A DNA stretch of 64,000 nt from Flavobacteriales bacterium. GTDB taxonomy: Bacteria > Bacteroidota > Bacteroidia > Flavobacteriales_F > PHOS-HE28. A program made the position numbers and the translations under genes. The notes below the pieces were generated by a model. That model saw nothing but the letters and a program-made list of their open reading frames with translations, searched no databases and had not been told where the DNA came from. Below are positions 54,455 through 62,163 of this stretch, one piece after another. The stretch spans positions 203,101 to 267,100 of the forward strand of contig JADJTW010000032.1 of the NCBI GenBank assembly GCA_016710965.1. Reading direction: 5' to 3'. How positions within the stretch are numbered: the stretch's first letter is position 1; each line of letters starts with the position of its first letter.

Positions 54455-54610
54455 TCACTTGGTTTCTTGCGGAGTATCATCGTGGAGCATGCGCACGGCG
54501 GGGGAGCGGTCATCATCGAACTGGCCGGTGCGCACCGCCCGCACGAAGGCCGCCAGGAAGAACAGCGCCACCAGGGTGCTCGCGGTGATCAGGAGGAAGA
54601 TGACGCTCAT
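54455..54610 (-). CDS. ccoS: cbb3 oxidase maturation protein CcoS
   Basis: Small 51-residue membrane protein beginning MSVIFLLITASTLVALFF, with the helix running on to AAFVRAV, then TGQFDDD, the standard CcoS layout (one helix, then a short acidic segment). CcoS is needed to put haem b and copper into CcoN. It is 6 bp upstream of ccoNO and is the first gene of the cco operon. Confidence 0.9.
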   Translation of the reverse strand: MSVIFLLITASTLVALFFLAAFVRAVRTGQFDDDRSPAVRMLHDDTPQETK

Positions 54611-54946
54611 CAGCTACGTGCTTCGGCGGGACGAAAATGCCGGGCACCAGCATGATGCGGGTTGAGGGCGATCAGGAAAGAAGATGACCTCTGTCAGGCG
54701 CAGCGGAAGGCACGCAACGGCGGGGCGCGCGCGCTGGAAGAGGACCCTGGCACAAAGTCGGGTAGGGGGCTGCGAAGCGCCACGCGCGCTAGCTGATCCA
54801 GAAGCCGTGCGCGATCACGCATCGCACTTGCGCATGGGGGGAAAGAGTATGGTGCATTACGGCCGGGGCTTGAAAACCCTGACCGCCCTGGAAACACCCG
54901 AATAAGACCGGCCCGAAAACGTGCGCAGCTTACTGCGAGCCTGGGC
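54611..54946. other. cco operon upstream region, no gene
   Basis: About 336 bases without a convincing gene between ccoS and DUF2442. It contains the cco promoter with two TGA-N6-TCA palindromes and, at 54706-54728, one copy of a 23-bp direct repeat also found at 55654-55676. Confidence 0.5.
54632..54696 (-). promoter_or_regulatory. cco promoter with two FNR-like sites
   Basis: On the minus strand CATTTTCG (54639 to 54632) is a two-mismatch -7 element. TGAGGGCGATCA (54663-54674, extended TTGAG...ATCAG) is centred 36.5 bp upstream of its last base, and TGACCTCTGTCA (54685-54696) is centred exactly 22 bp further up. The ccoS start is 21 bp downstream. Confidence 0.65.
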
Positions 54947-55288
54947 TCAGGCCACGGATCCGTTGCGGGTCTTCAGGCGCGCCGGCCTGGGCCGTTGCAC
55001 CATGTCCCTCATGGCCATGAGCAGGAAGCCGCGCAGGCTCAGGTGCTCGTCCAGCGCAGACCATTGCACGCCCGCGCCGTCGGGCAGCAGCTCGTACTTG
55101 CTCAACTGGGCTTCATTGGCCTTGGCCAGTCGCTTGAAACCATCCAGAGGGAACTCCAGCCGGCCGTTGTTCAGCATCACCAGCAAGAGGTTCGCATCCT
55201 TGATCGCATGCACAGCCGTGATGCGCACATCCTGCTCGCGGATCATGGCGCTCACGGGGTCCTGAATGATCGGTTTGCGGTTTCTCAT
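54947..55288 (-). CDS. DUF2442 domain protein
   Basis: Protein of about 113 residues. The DUF2442 core reads ITAVHAIKDANLLLVMLNNGRLEFPLDGF with the downstream LSKYELLPDGAGVQWSALDEHLS, the family's acidic helix region. DUF2442 genes are nearly always paired with DUF4160 and are suspected toxin-antitoxin or stress modules, without firm proof. The start is the TGATG overlap with the DUF4160 stop. The C-terminal extension (QRPRPARLKTRNG) is basic. Confidence 0.88.
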   Translation of the reverse strand: MRNRKPIIQDPVSAMIREQDVRITAVHAIKDANLLLVMLNNGRLEFPLDGFKRLAKANEAQLSKYELLPDGAGVQWSALDEHLSLRGFLLMAMRDMVQRPRPARLKTRNGSVA

Positions 55289-55533
55289 CAGACGAAGTAT
55301 TCGTTCCATGCCTTGGCGATGCGTGCCTTGTTCTCCTTCACGAGTTCCTCCGCACGCCGCACCTCCTGCACCTTCATTCGGCCGTTGTCGTCAGCGAGCT
55401 TCACGGGATCAAGCCAGTATTTCACCATGCCATCTCCTTTGCGCACATGAACATGCATCGGTTCGTTGTTCTCGTTGCTGAAGAAGTAGAACGCATAGCC
55501 CTCGATGTTCGGTTTGATCGCCTTGGGTGCCAT
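55288..55533 (-). CDS. DUF4160 domain protein
   Basis: Protein of 81 residues with the strong DUF4160 signature YAFYFFSNENNEPMHVHVRKG and the tail AEELVKENKARIAKAWNEYF. The His-x-His-x-His-like HVHV motif may bind metal. It is translationally coupled to DUF2442 by a TGATG overlap. The pair is flanked by a 23-bp direct repeat, suggesting it moves as a unit. Confidence 0.9.
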   Translation of the reverse strand: MAPKAIKPNIEGYAFYFFSNENNEPMHVHVRKGDGMVKYWLDPVKLADDNGRMKVQEVRRAEELVKENKARIAKAWNEYFV

Positions 55534-55653
55534 GCGTTGTCCAAAGATAGAAGTTGCTCATTCCTCCTCTCGCGAGCGGAGCGCCCGATCACGGTTGCCC
55601 CACCGCCGACAACACCATGGTGTACTGCTTGTGCTGTTCGAAGTGTTGCGCAA

Positions 55654-55676
55654 GAAGGCACGCAACGGCGGGGCGC
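55654..55676. repeat. 23-bp direct repeat (second copy; first at 54706-54728)
   Basis: The sequence starting GAAGGCACGCAACGG is identical over 23 bases at 54706-54728 and 55654-55676, 948 bp apart, on either side of the DUF4160/DUF2442 pair. Confidence 0.8.
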
Positions 55677-55694
55677 CCGCCGCCAACGAAAGAA

Positions 55695-55713
55695 CCCCGG
55701 CGCATGGCCGGGG
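55695..55713 (-). terminator. Terminator after the FN3 gene
   Basis: Perfect 7-bp stem CCCCGGC/GCCGGGG with a 5-base loop. On the minus strand it is followed by TTCTTTCGTT, so it may end the FN3-gene transcript; the other strand also has TCCTCTTT. Confidence 0.65.
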
Positions 55714-55755
55714 TCCTCTTTACTTGCGGTCCGCTCGTGACCGGGCGCGGGGCCC

Positions 55756-56382
55756 TCAGGCCGCGCGGCCCAACACGATGTCGCTCGGCATGCCCTCGTG
55801 CGTGATGCCGATGGCCACCACCCGGAAGTAGCCCGCCTTGAAAGGCTCCAGGCCGGTGAGCGTGGCACGCTGGCGGCCGGTCTGCAGCACCGTGGTCCAG
55901 GTAACAGTGCCCAGTGCGGGATCGCCGCTGGCCTGCTCAACCCGGAACATGCGCGCGCCCACCGTCTTGCTCCAGCGCACCAGCAGGCTGCCTTCCTCGT
56001 CCGTGGCCTCGGCCTTCACGTTCTTCGGCACGCCCACTTCGTTGATGGGCTCGGGCAGCTTCCGCAGCTCGAAACCGGACTTGGCCAGCAGTGCCGCATC
56101 GCCGTTGCTCACGATGCGCACGTAGTCCGCCACCAGCCGCAACGCACTGCGCACCTCCAGCACCAGGTTGTTGCGCACAGCGCGCGCTTCCACGCCACCA
56201 CCGGTGGCTGCTGCAATGGCCGCAGTGAGCTGGTCGCTCAGGTTCTGCAGGGCCAGTAGCGTGACCGGGGGGGCCGGGAACACCAGGGCGTTCGCCGTGA
56301 GCTTATCGATCACGTTGTTCAACAGGGCCAGCAACTTCAGTACTGCCAGCTTGTACAGGGGGAGTTTGATATTGGAACGCAT
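55756..56382 (-). CDS. Fibronectin type III domain protein
   Basis: Protein of 208 residues without a signal peptide. The N-terminal half is helical (YKLAVLKLLALLNNVIDKL, LSDQLTAAIAAATGGGVEA). The C-terminal half is an FN3 domain (about 120-205): VPKNVKAEATDEEGSLLVRW, VGARMFRVEQASG, TLTGLEPFKAGYFRVVAIG. Similar proteins occur in Bacteroidota as unassigned cytoplasmic proteins. Its leader holds a perfect hairpin (56437-56463) and then a 22-bp repeat array, features not expected of an ordinary gene. Confidence 0.75.
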   Translation of the reverse strand: MRSNIKLPLYKLAVLKLLALLNNVIDKLTANALVFPAPPVTLLALQNLSDQLTAAIAAATGGGVEARAVRNNLVLEVRSALRLVADYVRIVSNGDAALLAKSGFELRKLPEPINEVGVPKNVKAEATDEEGSLLVRWSKTVGARMFRVEQASGDPALGTVTWTTVLQTGRQRATLTGLEPFKAGYFRVVAIGITHEGMPSDIVLGRAA

Positions 56383-56436
56383 TGTTGGTTGTTGTGGTCC
56401 TTGCGTGCCTCCCTGGAACCATCGGGCGTTGTTAGC

Positions 56437-56463
56437 GGCACGGGGTCTTCTACCAGCCGTGCC
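56437..56463 (-). promoter_or_regulatory. Leader hairpin of the FN3 gene
   Basis: GGCACGG (56437-56443) pairs perfectly with CCGTGCC (56457-56463), loop 13 bases, 55 bp upstream of the FN3 start. Possibly a regulatory leader structure. Confidence 0.45.
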
Positions 56464-56480
56464 CAGCGCGGGTTCCGTGA

Positions 56481-56540
56481 AGTTGCGGTTATGGCAACCC
56501 GGTTGCGGTAATCTCAATCGGAGTGCGGAAATAGCAACGC
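56481..56540. repeat. Three 20-bp units next to the 22-bp array
   Basis: Three successive 20-base units (from 56481, 56501 and 56521) share TGCGG at the same phase (56484, 56504, 56524) and a CAA further on. The first contains the inverted repeat GTTGC/GCAAC. Confidence 0.6.
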
Positions 56541-56556
56541 GTTCACCCCGGTCCGG

Positions 56557-56952
56557 GGGAAGGTCCACATCCATGCAAGGGCCGTTTGAACCCAACGCGT
56601 GGGCACTTCCACCACCATGCAAGGGCTGGTCGAACCCAACTCGCGGGCACGTCCACTTCCGTTCGAGGGCCACCTGATAGCAGCATGCGGGCGCTTCCAC
56701 CTCAACTGCAGCACAAGTCGAACTCCCGTAACGGGCACTTCCACTTCAATACACGGGCAACTTCAACTCCGCTCGTGGGCCATACCACTTCAACACGCGG
56801 GCAAGTGCAAGGCCATGTGCGGGCACTTCCACTTCTGTGCGCGGGCAGGTTGAACTGCGCTCGTGTGCGCACCCGCATCACCCGCAGCGTACATCCATAT
56901 CAACATGCGGGCACTTCCACGGCCATGCGGGGGTACTTCCATATCAAACCAA
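56557..56952. repeat. Degenerate 22-bp tandem repeat array, 18 units
   Basis: Eighteen contiguous units of exactly 22 bases. Position 1 is G in all units, G3, A11 and C15 in 17, and C4 and T8 in 15. Most units begin GGGC. Units alternate between a TTCCAC-type core (positions 7-12) and a GGTCGAAC-type core, giving a 44-bp higher-order repeat. Sequences outside the fixed positions differ between copies. The array ends 2 bases before the XRE stop codon. 22 is not a multiple of three and no frame stays protein-like, so it is not coding. Confidence 0.8.
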
Positions 56953-56954
56953 GG

Positions 56955-57269
56955 TCACGCCTGCCACCCTGCCTGCGGGTGCGTCCCATGGTTCGGGCGG
57001 TCGGTCTGCTTCGCTGGCGGCGGGTAGGGCAGCAGGCAGGCGGTAATGTCCCAGATGCCATCGGGCTTGGTGCGGGCAAAGGCATTCAGGCAGAAGCACA
57101 GCACCTGTGCGTAGGCCACGGCCTCGTGGTAGGCCATCTCGCGCTTTCCCCCTTCGGTGCGGTTCACCACTTCCTTGCCCACCCCGATCGCACTGCCCAG
57201 TTCTTGCTGGGTAAGCCCGCGGAGCTGCCTGATAGTGCGGAGCCGACTGCCTATCTGTTTCCGTGTCAC
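56955..57269 (-). CDS. XRE-family helix-turn-helix regulator
   Basis: DNA-binding protein of 104 residues. The N-terminal Cro/CI-type HTH is IGSRLRTIRQLRGLTQQEL followed by GSAIGVGKEVVNRTEGGKR. The C-terminal part (about 65-104) has CFCLNAF and a Pro-rich tail and may be for dimerisation. It starts at GTG 57269. Two identical palindromes upstream (57324-57339, 57387-57402) are likely its operators, so it probably controls itself. Confidence 0.82.
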   Translation of the reverse strand: MTRKQIGSRLRTIRQLRGLTQQELGSAIGVGKEVVNRTEGGKREMAYHEAVAYAQVLCFCLNAFARTKPDGIWDITACLLPYPPPAKQTDRPNHGTHPQAGWQA

Positions 57270-57645
57270 TAGGATGGTGTTCAGGTGGATCCCAAAGGAC
57301 CACGGCGGTCACGAGATCCGCAATACCTGGAAACAGGTAGTTTTTGGGGTAAATGAGCCCGGATCAGGCCCCAAACGCTCGCTTTCTACCTGTTTCCAGG
57401 TATTGCACGGGCCATCCCCCTTCCTTCCATTTGTGCGCGACGGGCCGGCCACCATCGCCATCGGCCACGGACCGCAAGCAAACGCACCTACGCCCCAACC
57501 GGACCAATGACCACTGGACACCACCACCATGGGCACCTTCCAGCACGCCGCAATCCTCACCGGTCCGTTCCGGTTCCAGCGCACCGGGCGCCGTGCCGAT
57601 GGGATGGGAGGAGAACGGTATTTTGAGCCGCGACGCCACCCGCCG
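57270..57645. other. XRE control region and hsdM upstream region
   Basis: About 376 bases with no convincing gene. It contains the two XRE operator candidates and, on the minus strand, GTCCTTTG (57300 to 57293) as a possible -7 for the XRE gene. Longer frames here lack protein character. Confidence 0.5.
57321..57405. promoter_or_regulatory. Paired palindromic operators of the XRE gene
   Basis: TACCTGGAAACAGGTA (57324-57339) and its mirror TACCTGTTTCCAGGTA (57387-57402) are each perfect palindromes (TACCTG-N4-CAGGTA) and together form a perfect 20-bp inverted repeat (57321-57340 with 57386-57405). Centres are 63 bp apart, six turns of B-DNA, so two dimers could sit on the same face and form a loop. 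Confidence 0.75.
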
Positions 57646-57894
57646 ATGACCGACGAATCCAACACCGAGCAGCCCAAGGCCAGGAGGCCCAAAGCCTCCA
57701 AGGCCACCATCGAAGAGCCCATCGAAAAGCAGCTCTGGAAAACGGCCGACCCCGGGTCAAGCCCGGGGATCCGCAAGAACATCGACGCCGCCGAGTACAA
57801 GCATAGCGTGCTCGGGCTGGTCCATACTACTGCGAGGGTACCGCTGCGATCGCACACGCGAAATGCGGGATCACGTTCATACTTTGTCTACTGA
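57646..57894 (+). pseudogene. hsdM: hsdM N-terminal remnant
   Basis: Start of a type I restriction-modification methyltransferase: after a basic lead, EEPIEKQLWKTAD and RKNIDAAEYKHSVLGLV match the HsdM N-terminal domain (normal HsdM is about 500 residues). Between the two blocks the KL of the family is replaced by PGSSPGI, coded by a palindromic insert CCCCGGG/CCCGGGG (57750-57768). After GLV the frame is unrelated and ends at the start codon of the next gene. The catalytic domain is missing, so this is a fragment left by a deletion or by mis-assembly. Confidence 0.7.
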
Positions 57895-60800
57895 ATGACC
57901 AGCAAGCCACTTTTCCCTCCGCAGCCCAAGACGGTAACAAGCATCTCCTCCATCAAGGACAACCGCTCACACGGCAAGGTGGGCGAGTTCCTGAAGGAAG
58001 TGATGGCCGAAGGGTGCAAGGTGAGCATCGTGAGCGCCTACTTCACGGTGAACGCGTACCAACAATTGCGTGCAGAGCTGGACAGCATTGAGAGCCTTCG
58101 GTTCCTCTTCGGCGACCCGGCCTACTTGCGGGTGAAGGACGAGGACAAGGGCCAGAAGAATTACAAGCTCACGGATGAAGGCTTGGTGATGGCCGCGCAG
58201 ATGCAGCAGCGTGCCATGGCGAAGGCGTGTGCAGAGTGGCTGGAGAAGAAGGCCGAGATCCGATCACTGGTGCGCCCGAATTTCCTGCACGGCAAGCTTT
58301 ACCACATTGCGAACCCCAACCGCACGGAAGAGGCCATCACAGGCAGCAGCAACTTCACTTCGCAAGGACTCGGCTTCGGCAATACGCCGAACATGGAGCT
58401 GAACATGGTGATCAACGATCGCCGTGACCGCGAAGAGCTGAAGCAGTGGTTCGAGGAACTGTGGAACGACGACAGTGGACTTATTGAGAACGTGAAGGAG
58501 CGCGTGCTCACCGATCTGCGCGAATTGTATGCGGACACACCGCCAGAATTCGTCTACTTCAAGACGCTCTACCACGTGTTCGAGAAGTTCCTTCAGGAAC
58601 AGGACCGCAGCGGCTTGCTGGATGAGCGCACCGGTTTCTTCGATAGCGAAGTATGGAACAAGCTCTACGCGTTCCAGAAGGACGGCGTGAAAGGCGCCAT
58701 CAACAAGATCGCTGACGCACGGCGGGTGCATCATCGCCGATAGCGTAGGCCTGGGCAAGACCTTCGAGGCGCTCGCGGTGATCAGTACTACGAGCTGCTG
58801 AACAAGAACGTGCTGGTGCTATGCCCGAAGAAGCTGGCGCAGAACTGGACGGTCTACCAAGCGAAGCAGAACAGCACGCTGAACCCTTTCCCCAAGGACC
58901 GTTTCCAGTACGCGGTGATGTGCCACAGCGACATGGGCCGTAAGGGCGGTGTGTCCTCGCCCAACGGGATCAACTTCGCCGAAGTGAATTGGGGCGCTTA
59001 TGACCTCGTGGTCATCGACGAGAGCCACAACTTCAAGGGCAACCCCATCGACCGGGAAATGGAGGATGGCAGCCGCAAGACCAACCGCGCGCACTTCCTG
59101 TTGGAAAAGATCATCAAGAGCGGTGTGAAGACCAAGGTGCTGCTCTTGAGCGCCACACCGGTAAACAACAACCTCCGCGACCTCCGCAACCAGATCAACT
59201 TGATAGCGGGTGGCGATGACCATGCGCTGTTTGAAAGCACGGGCGTGGGCGTGATCGGCGAGACGCTGCGCCTTGCCCAGGTGCAGTTCACCAATTGGGC
59301 CGACCCGAACAAGAATCCGGAGCGCTCCATGAAGCAATTGCTGGAACGGCTGGACTCGGCCTTCTTCAAGTTGCTGGATGAACTCACCATTGCGCGCAGC
59401 CGGAAACACGTCACCCGGTTTTACGATGCCGCCGATGTCGGCGAATTCCCGCACCGGGAGAAACCGGTGAGCATCTATCCGGAGATCGATCTGGAGGGCC
59501 GGTTCCCCAGCTACGATAAGATCAACCAGAAGATCCAGGCATACACCCTCGCCATCTACAACCCGTCGGCCTTCCTGCGCGAAGGGGCCAAGGCCAAGTA
59601 CTGAGTTCTTCGAGGGCAAACAGATCGAAGCCTTTACACAGGAACGCAGGGAGCACTTCCTCATCGGGATGATGAAGGTGAATTACCTGAAGCGCTTGGA
59701 GAGTTCCATCAACTCCTTCCAAGTGAGCATGGACCGCACGGTGCAGAAGATCGACGATGTGCTGGAGCGGATCAAGCAGTATGAAGAGCGGCCGGTGCCG
59801 AAGGCCATGTTGCTCTTCGATGATGCCACCCCACCGGACGATCGAAAGAGGACACGGGGGACGACGAGCAAGCCTGGACGGTAGGCAAGAAAGGAATACG
59901 AACTGGCCGACATCAAGCTCGATGAATGGAAGGAGGCCCTGAAAGAGGACCGCGACCAGTTGAACGAACTATTCCTGCTGGCGCGCGGTGTGGACCCGAA
60001 GCACGATGCCAAGCTCTATGAGCTGAAGAACCTCATCGTGATGCAGGGTAATGAAACCCTACAATGGTGAACCGAACAAGAAGGTGCTCGTCTTCACCGC
60101 TTTCTCGGACACGGCCAAATACATCTACGAGAACCTCACGGACTTCGCGAAGCATGAAGTGAAGCTCAACATCGCTTTGGTGACCGGCTCGGAGACCAAG
60201 ACCACTTTCGGCCAGAACGACTTCAACAGCATCCTCACCAACTTCAGTCCGTGCAGCAAGGAGCGTGGCAAGCGAGAGAACATGAAGCAGGAGGGCGGTA
60301 TCGATCTGCTCATCGCCAGCGATTGCATCAGCGAAGGACAGAATCTGCAGGACTGCGACTATGTGGTCAACTATGACATCCATTGGAACCCGGTGCGCAT
60401 CATCCAGCGCTTCGGCCGCATCGACCGCTTGGGCAGCATCAACAAGAGCATCCGGCTGGTGAACTTCTGGCCCACCGAGGACCTGGATGGCTACATCAAC
60501 CTGAAGACCCGCGTGGAAGCCCGCATGGCATTGGTGGACGTGACGGCCACCGGCGAGGACAACCCGCTGACCAACGACCAGATCGAGGACCTGGTGACCG
60601 AGGACCTCAAATACCGCGACCGCCAACTGAAGCGGCTGAAAGACGAAGTGCTGGACCTGGAAGACATGGGCGAGAACATCTCACTGACGGACCTCACGCT
60701 CGATGACTTCCGAACCGAGCTGCTCAATTTCCTGAAAGGGCAACGAGGAGCAACTGAAGAACGCACCGCTGGGCCTTTATGCCGTGGTGCCCAGCAGCCA

Positions 60801-61254
60801 GCATGCGCTGGGGCAAAAGCAATATGGGACACGTGATGGCACCGCGCTCGATGCGATCAAGCCCGGCGTGATCCTTGCTTTGCGCCAACGCGCGGCGGGC
60901 CGAGCACGGCGAAAGCGTGGAACCCCTTGCAACCGTACTTCCACTCGTGTACGTGCGCGACGATGGCACCGTGCGCTTCAACTATGTGCAGGCCAAGCAG
61001 ACCATGGACCTCTTCCGCATGCTCTGTGCAGGGCACCGAAGCCACGCCGAACTCTGCCGCCTGTTCGATAACGAGACCAATGGCGGGGCGGACATGAGCC
61101 GCTACCATGCACTGATGGAGCAGGCCGCGAAGGAGATCGAACGCTTGTTCCGCAAACGCGGGGTGTGCGCCTGGCGAACGACCGGCAGGCGGTGCTGATC
61201 CGGCAGCCAGCAAGCCCGGATTCCATTGATGACTATGACCTGGTCACTTGGTAG
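57895..61254 (+). pseudogene. PLD-nuclease/SNF2 helicase, multiply frameshifted
   Basis: About 1,100 codons when frames are joined. First frame (57895-58743): phospholipase D-like nuclease with HGKLYHI and TGSSNFTSQG, then AFQKDGVKGAI. Next frames: Walker A IIADSVGLGKTFEALAVI (about 58727-58780), LVVIDESHNFKG (DESH box, 58810-59604), LLLSATPVNNN, then helicase C-terminal domain ASDCISEGQNLQDCDYVV and QRFGRIDRLGS (60051-60836), ending YDLVTW. Frame changes are near 58718, 58782, 59604, 59870, 60050, 60745 and 60895. Such helicases act in defence or restriction systems. Whether decayed or mis-sequenced is open. Confidence 0.75.
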
Positions 61255-61308
61255 GTGATCAAATGAACTCCCGATAACCGCGCGACAATGACCACCCACT
61301 GACCCCCG

Positions 61309-62084
61309 ATGCAAGAGAGCTTCGAAGACCTGAAACAGGGGTGAACGAGCACGGTGCGGAATACTGGAGCGCTCGCGACCTGAAACCGCTCTAAGCTATG
61401 ACCAGTGGAGACGCTGGAACAGGCCATCAAGCGGGCAAAGGTCTCCTGCGAAGAGTCTGGAAATGAGCCGTCTAACCATTTCTTTGGCGTCGACAAAATG
61501 GTCCCCAGACGGATCGGGCAGTGGAGCTGCGGATATCGAGGACGTCCACCTCTCCCGGTTCGCCTGCTACCTGATCGCCATAAACGGTGATCCGCGCAAG
61601 CCGGAGATCGCTCTTGCACAACAATACTTCATTGTACAAACCCGCCGCCAGGAAGTCACCGACCAACTGGCCGCTGACATGAACGATTGGAGAACCGGAA
61701 ACAGACGGCGGAGGATTCAAAGGCCCTGAGCGGTGCCGCACAACAAGCGGGGGTGCAGAGCAGGATGTTCGGCATCTTCCACGATGCGGGATACAAAGGA
61801 TTGTATGGCGGCATCGGCCGCGATAAGATCAAGCAGCGCAAAGGCATCCCCGAAAAGGACAACCTGCTGGACCGCATGAACGCAACCGAGCTTGCGGCCA
61901 ACCAGTTCCGCATGACACAGACCCGAGACAAGCTCGCGCGAGAAGGCGTCCACAATGAACAACAGGCCAAAGACCCACGAGGACGTAGGCAAGGGAAGTG
62001 CGCGATGCCATCCATCGTATCAGGGGCACGCTGCCCGAGAACATTCCGCCTGCCGAACACACCAAGCAGGTGAGGAAACGCTGA
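61309..62084 (+). pseudogene. dinD: DinD-like protein, frameshifted
   Basis: DNA-damage-inducible protein D/antirepressor-like. Joined frames give ESFEDLKQ, AEYWSARDLKPL, TLEQAIKRAKVSCEESGNE, VHLSRFACYLIAINGDPRKP, IALAQQYFIVQTRRQEV, FGIFHDAGYKGLYGG and NATELAANQFRMTQTRDKL, in the order of DinD (about 260 residues). Frame changes are seen near 61342, 61395, 61500 and 61690 and again before the end. E. coli DinD is LexA-controlled and inhibits RecA. In defence loci DinD/RhuM-like genes are often accessory members. Confidence 0.75.
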
Positions 62085-62163
62085 AGGGAAAAGAAGGCCA
62101 AAATTGAAGTTGGACAAGCGCGATGAAAGGGCTTGAAGGGTGGTGAAGGAACGGGGCCGAGCA

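Noticed and set aside
52538..54655. 705-residue plus-strand reading frame over ccoNO
   Set aside because: Shadow of ccoNO caused by high GC; composition (His, Glu, Arg, Gln) is not protein-like.
56481..56952. CRISPR or other guide-RNA array
   Set aside because: No constant repeat block separated by unique spacers: the conserved bases are scattered through the 22-bp unit, and no cas, Tas or reverse-transcriptase gene is nearby.
56557..56952. Plasmid iterons and replication origin
   Set aside because: Iterons are much more uniform and accompany a rep gene; none is seen here. Kept only as an analogy.
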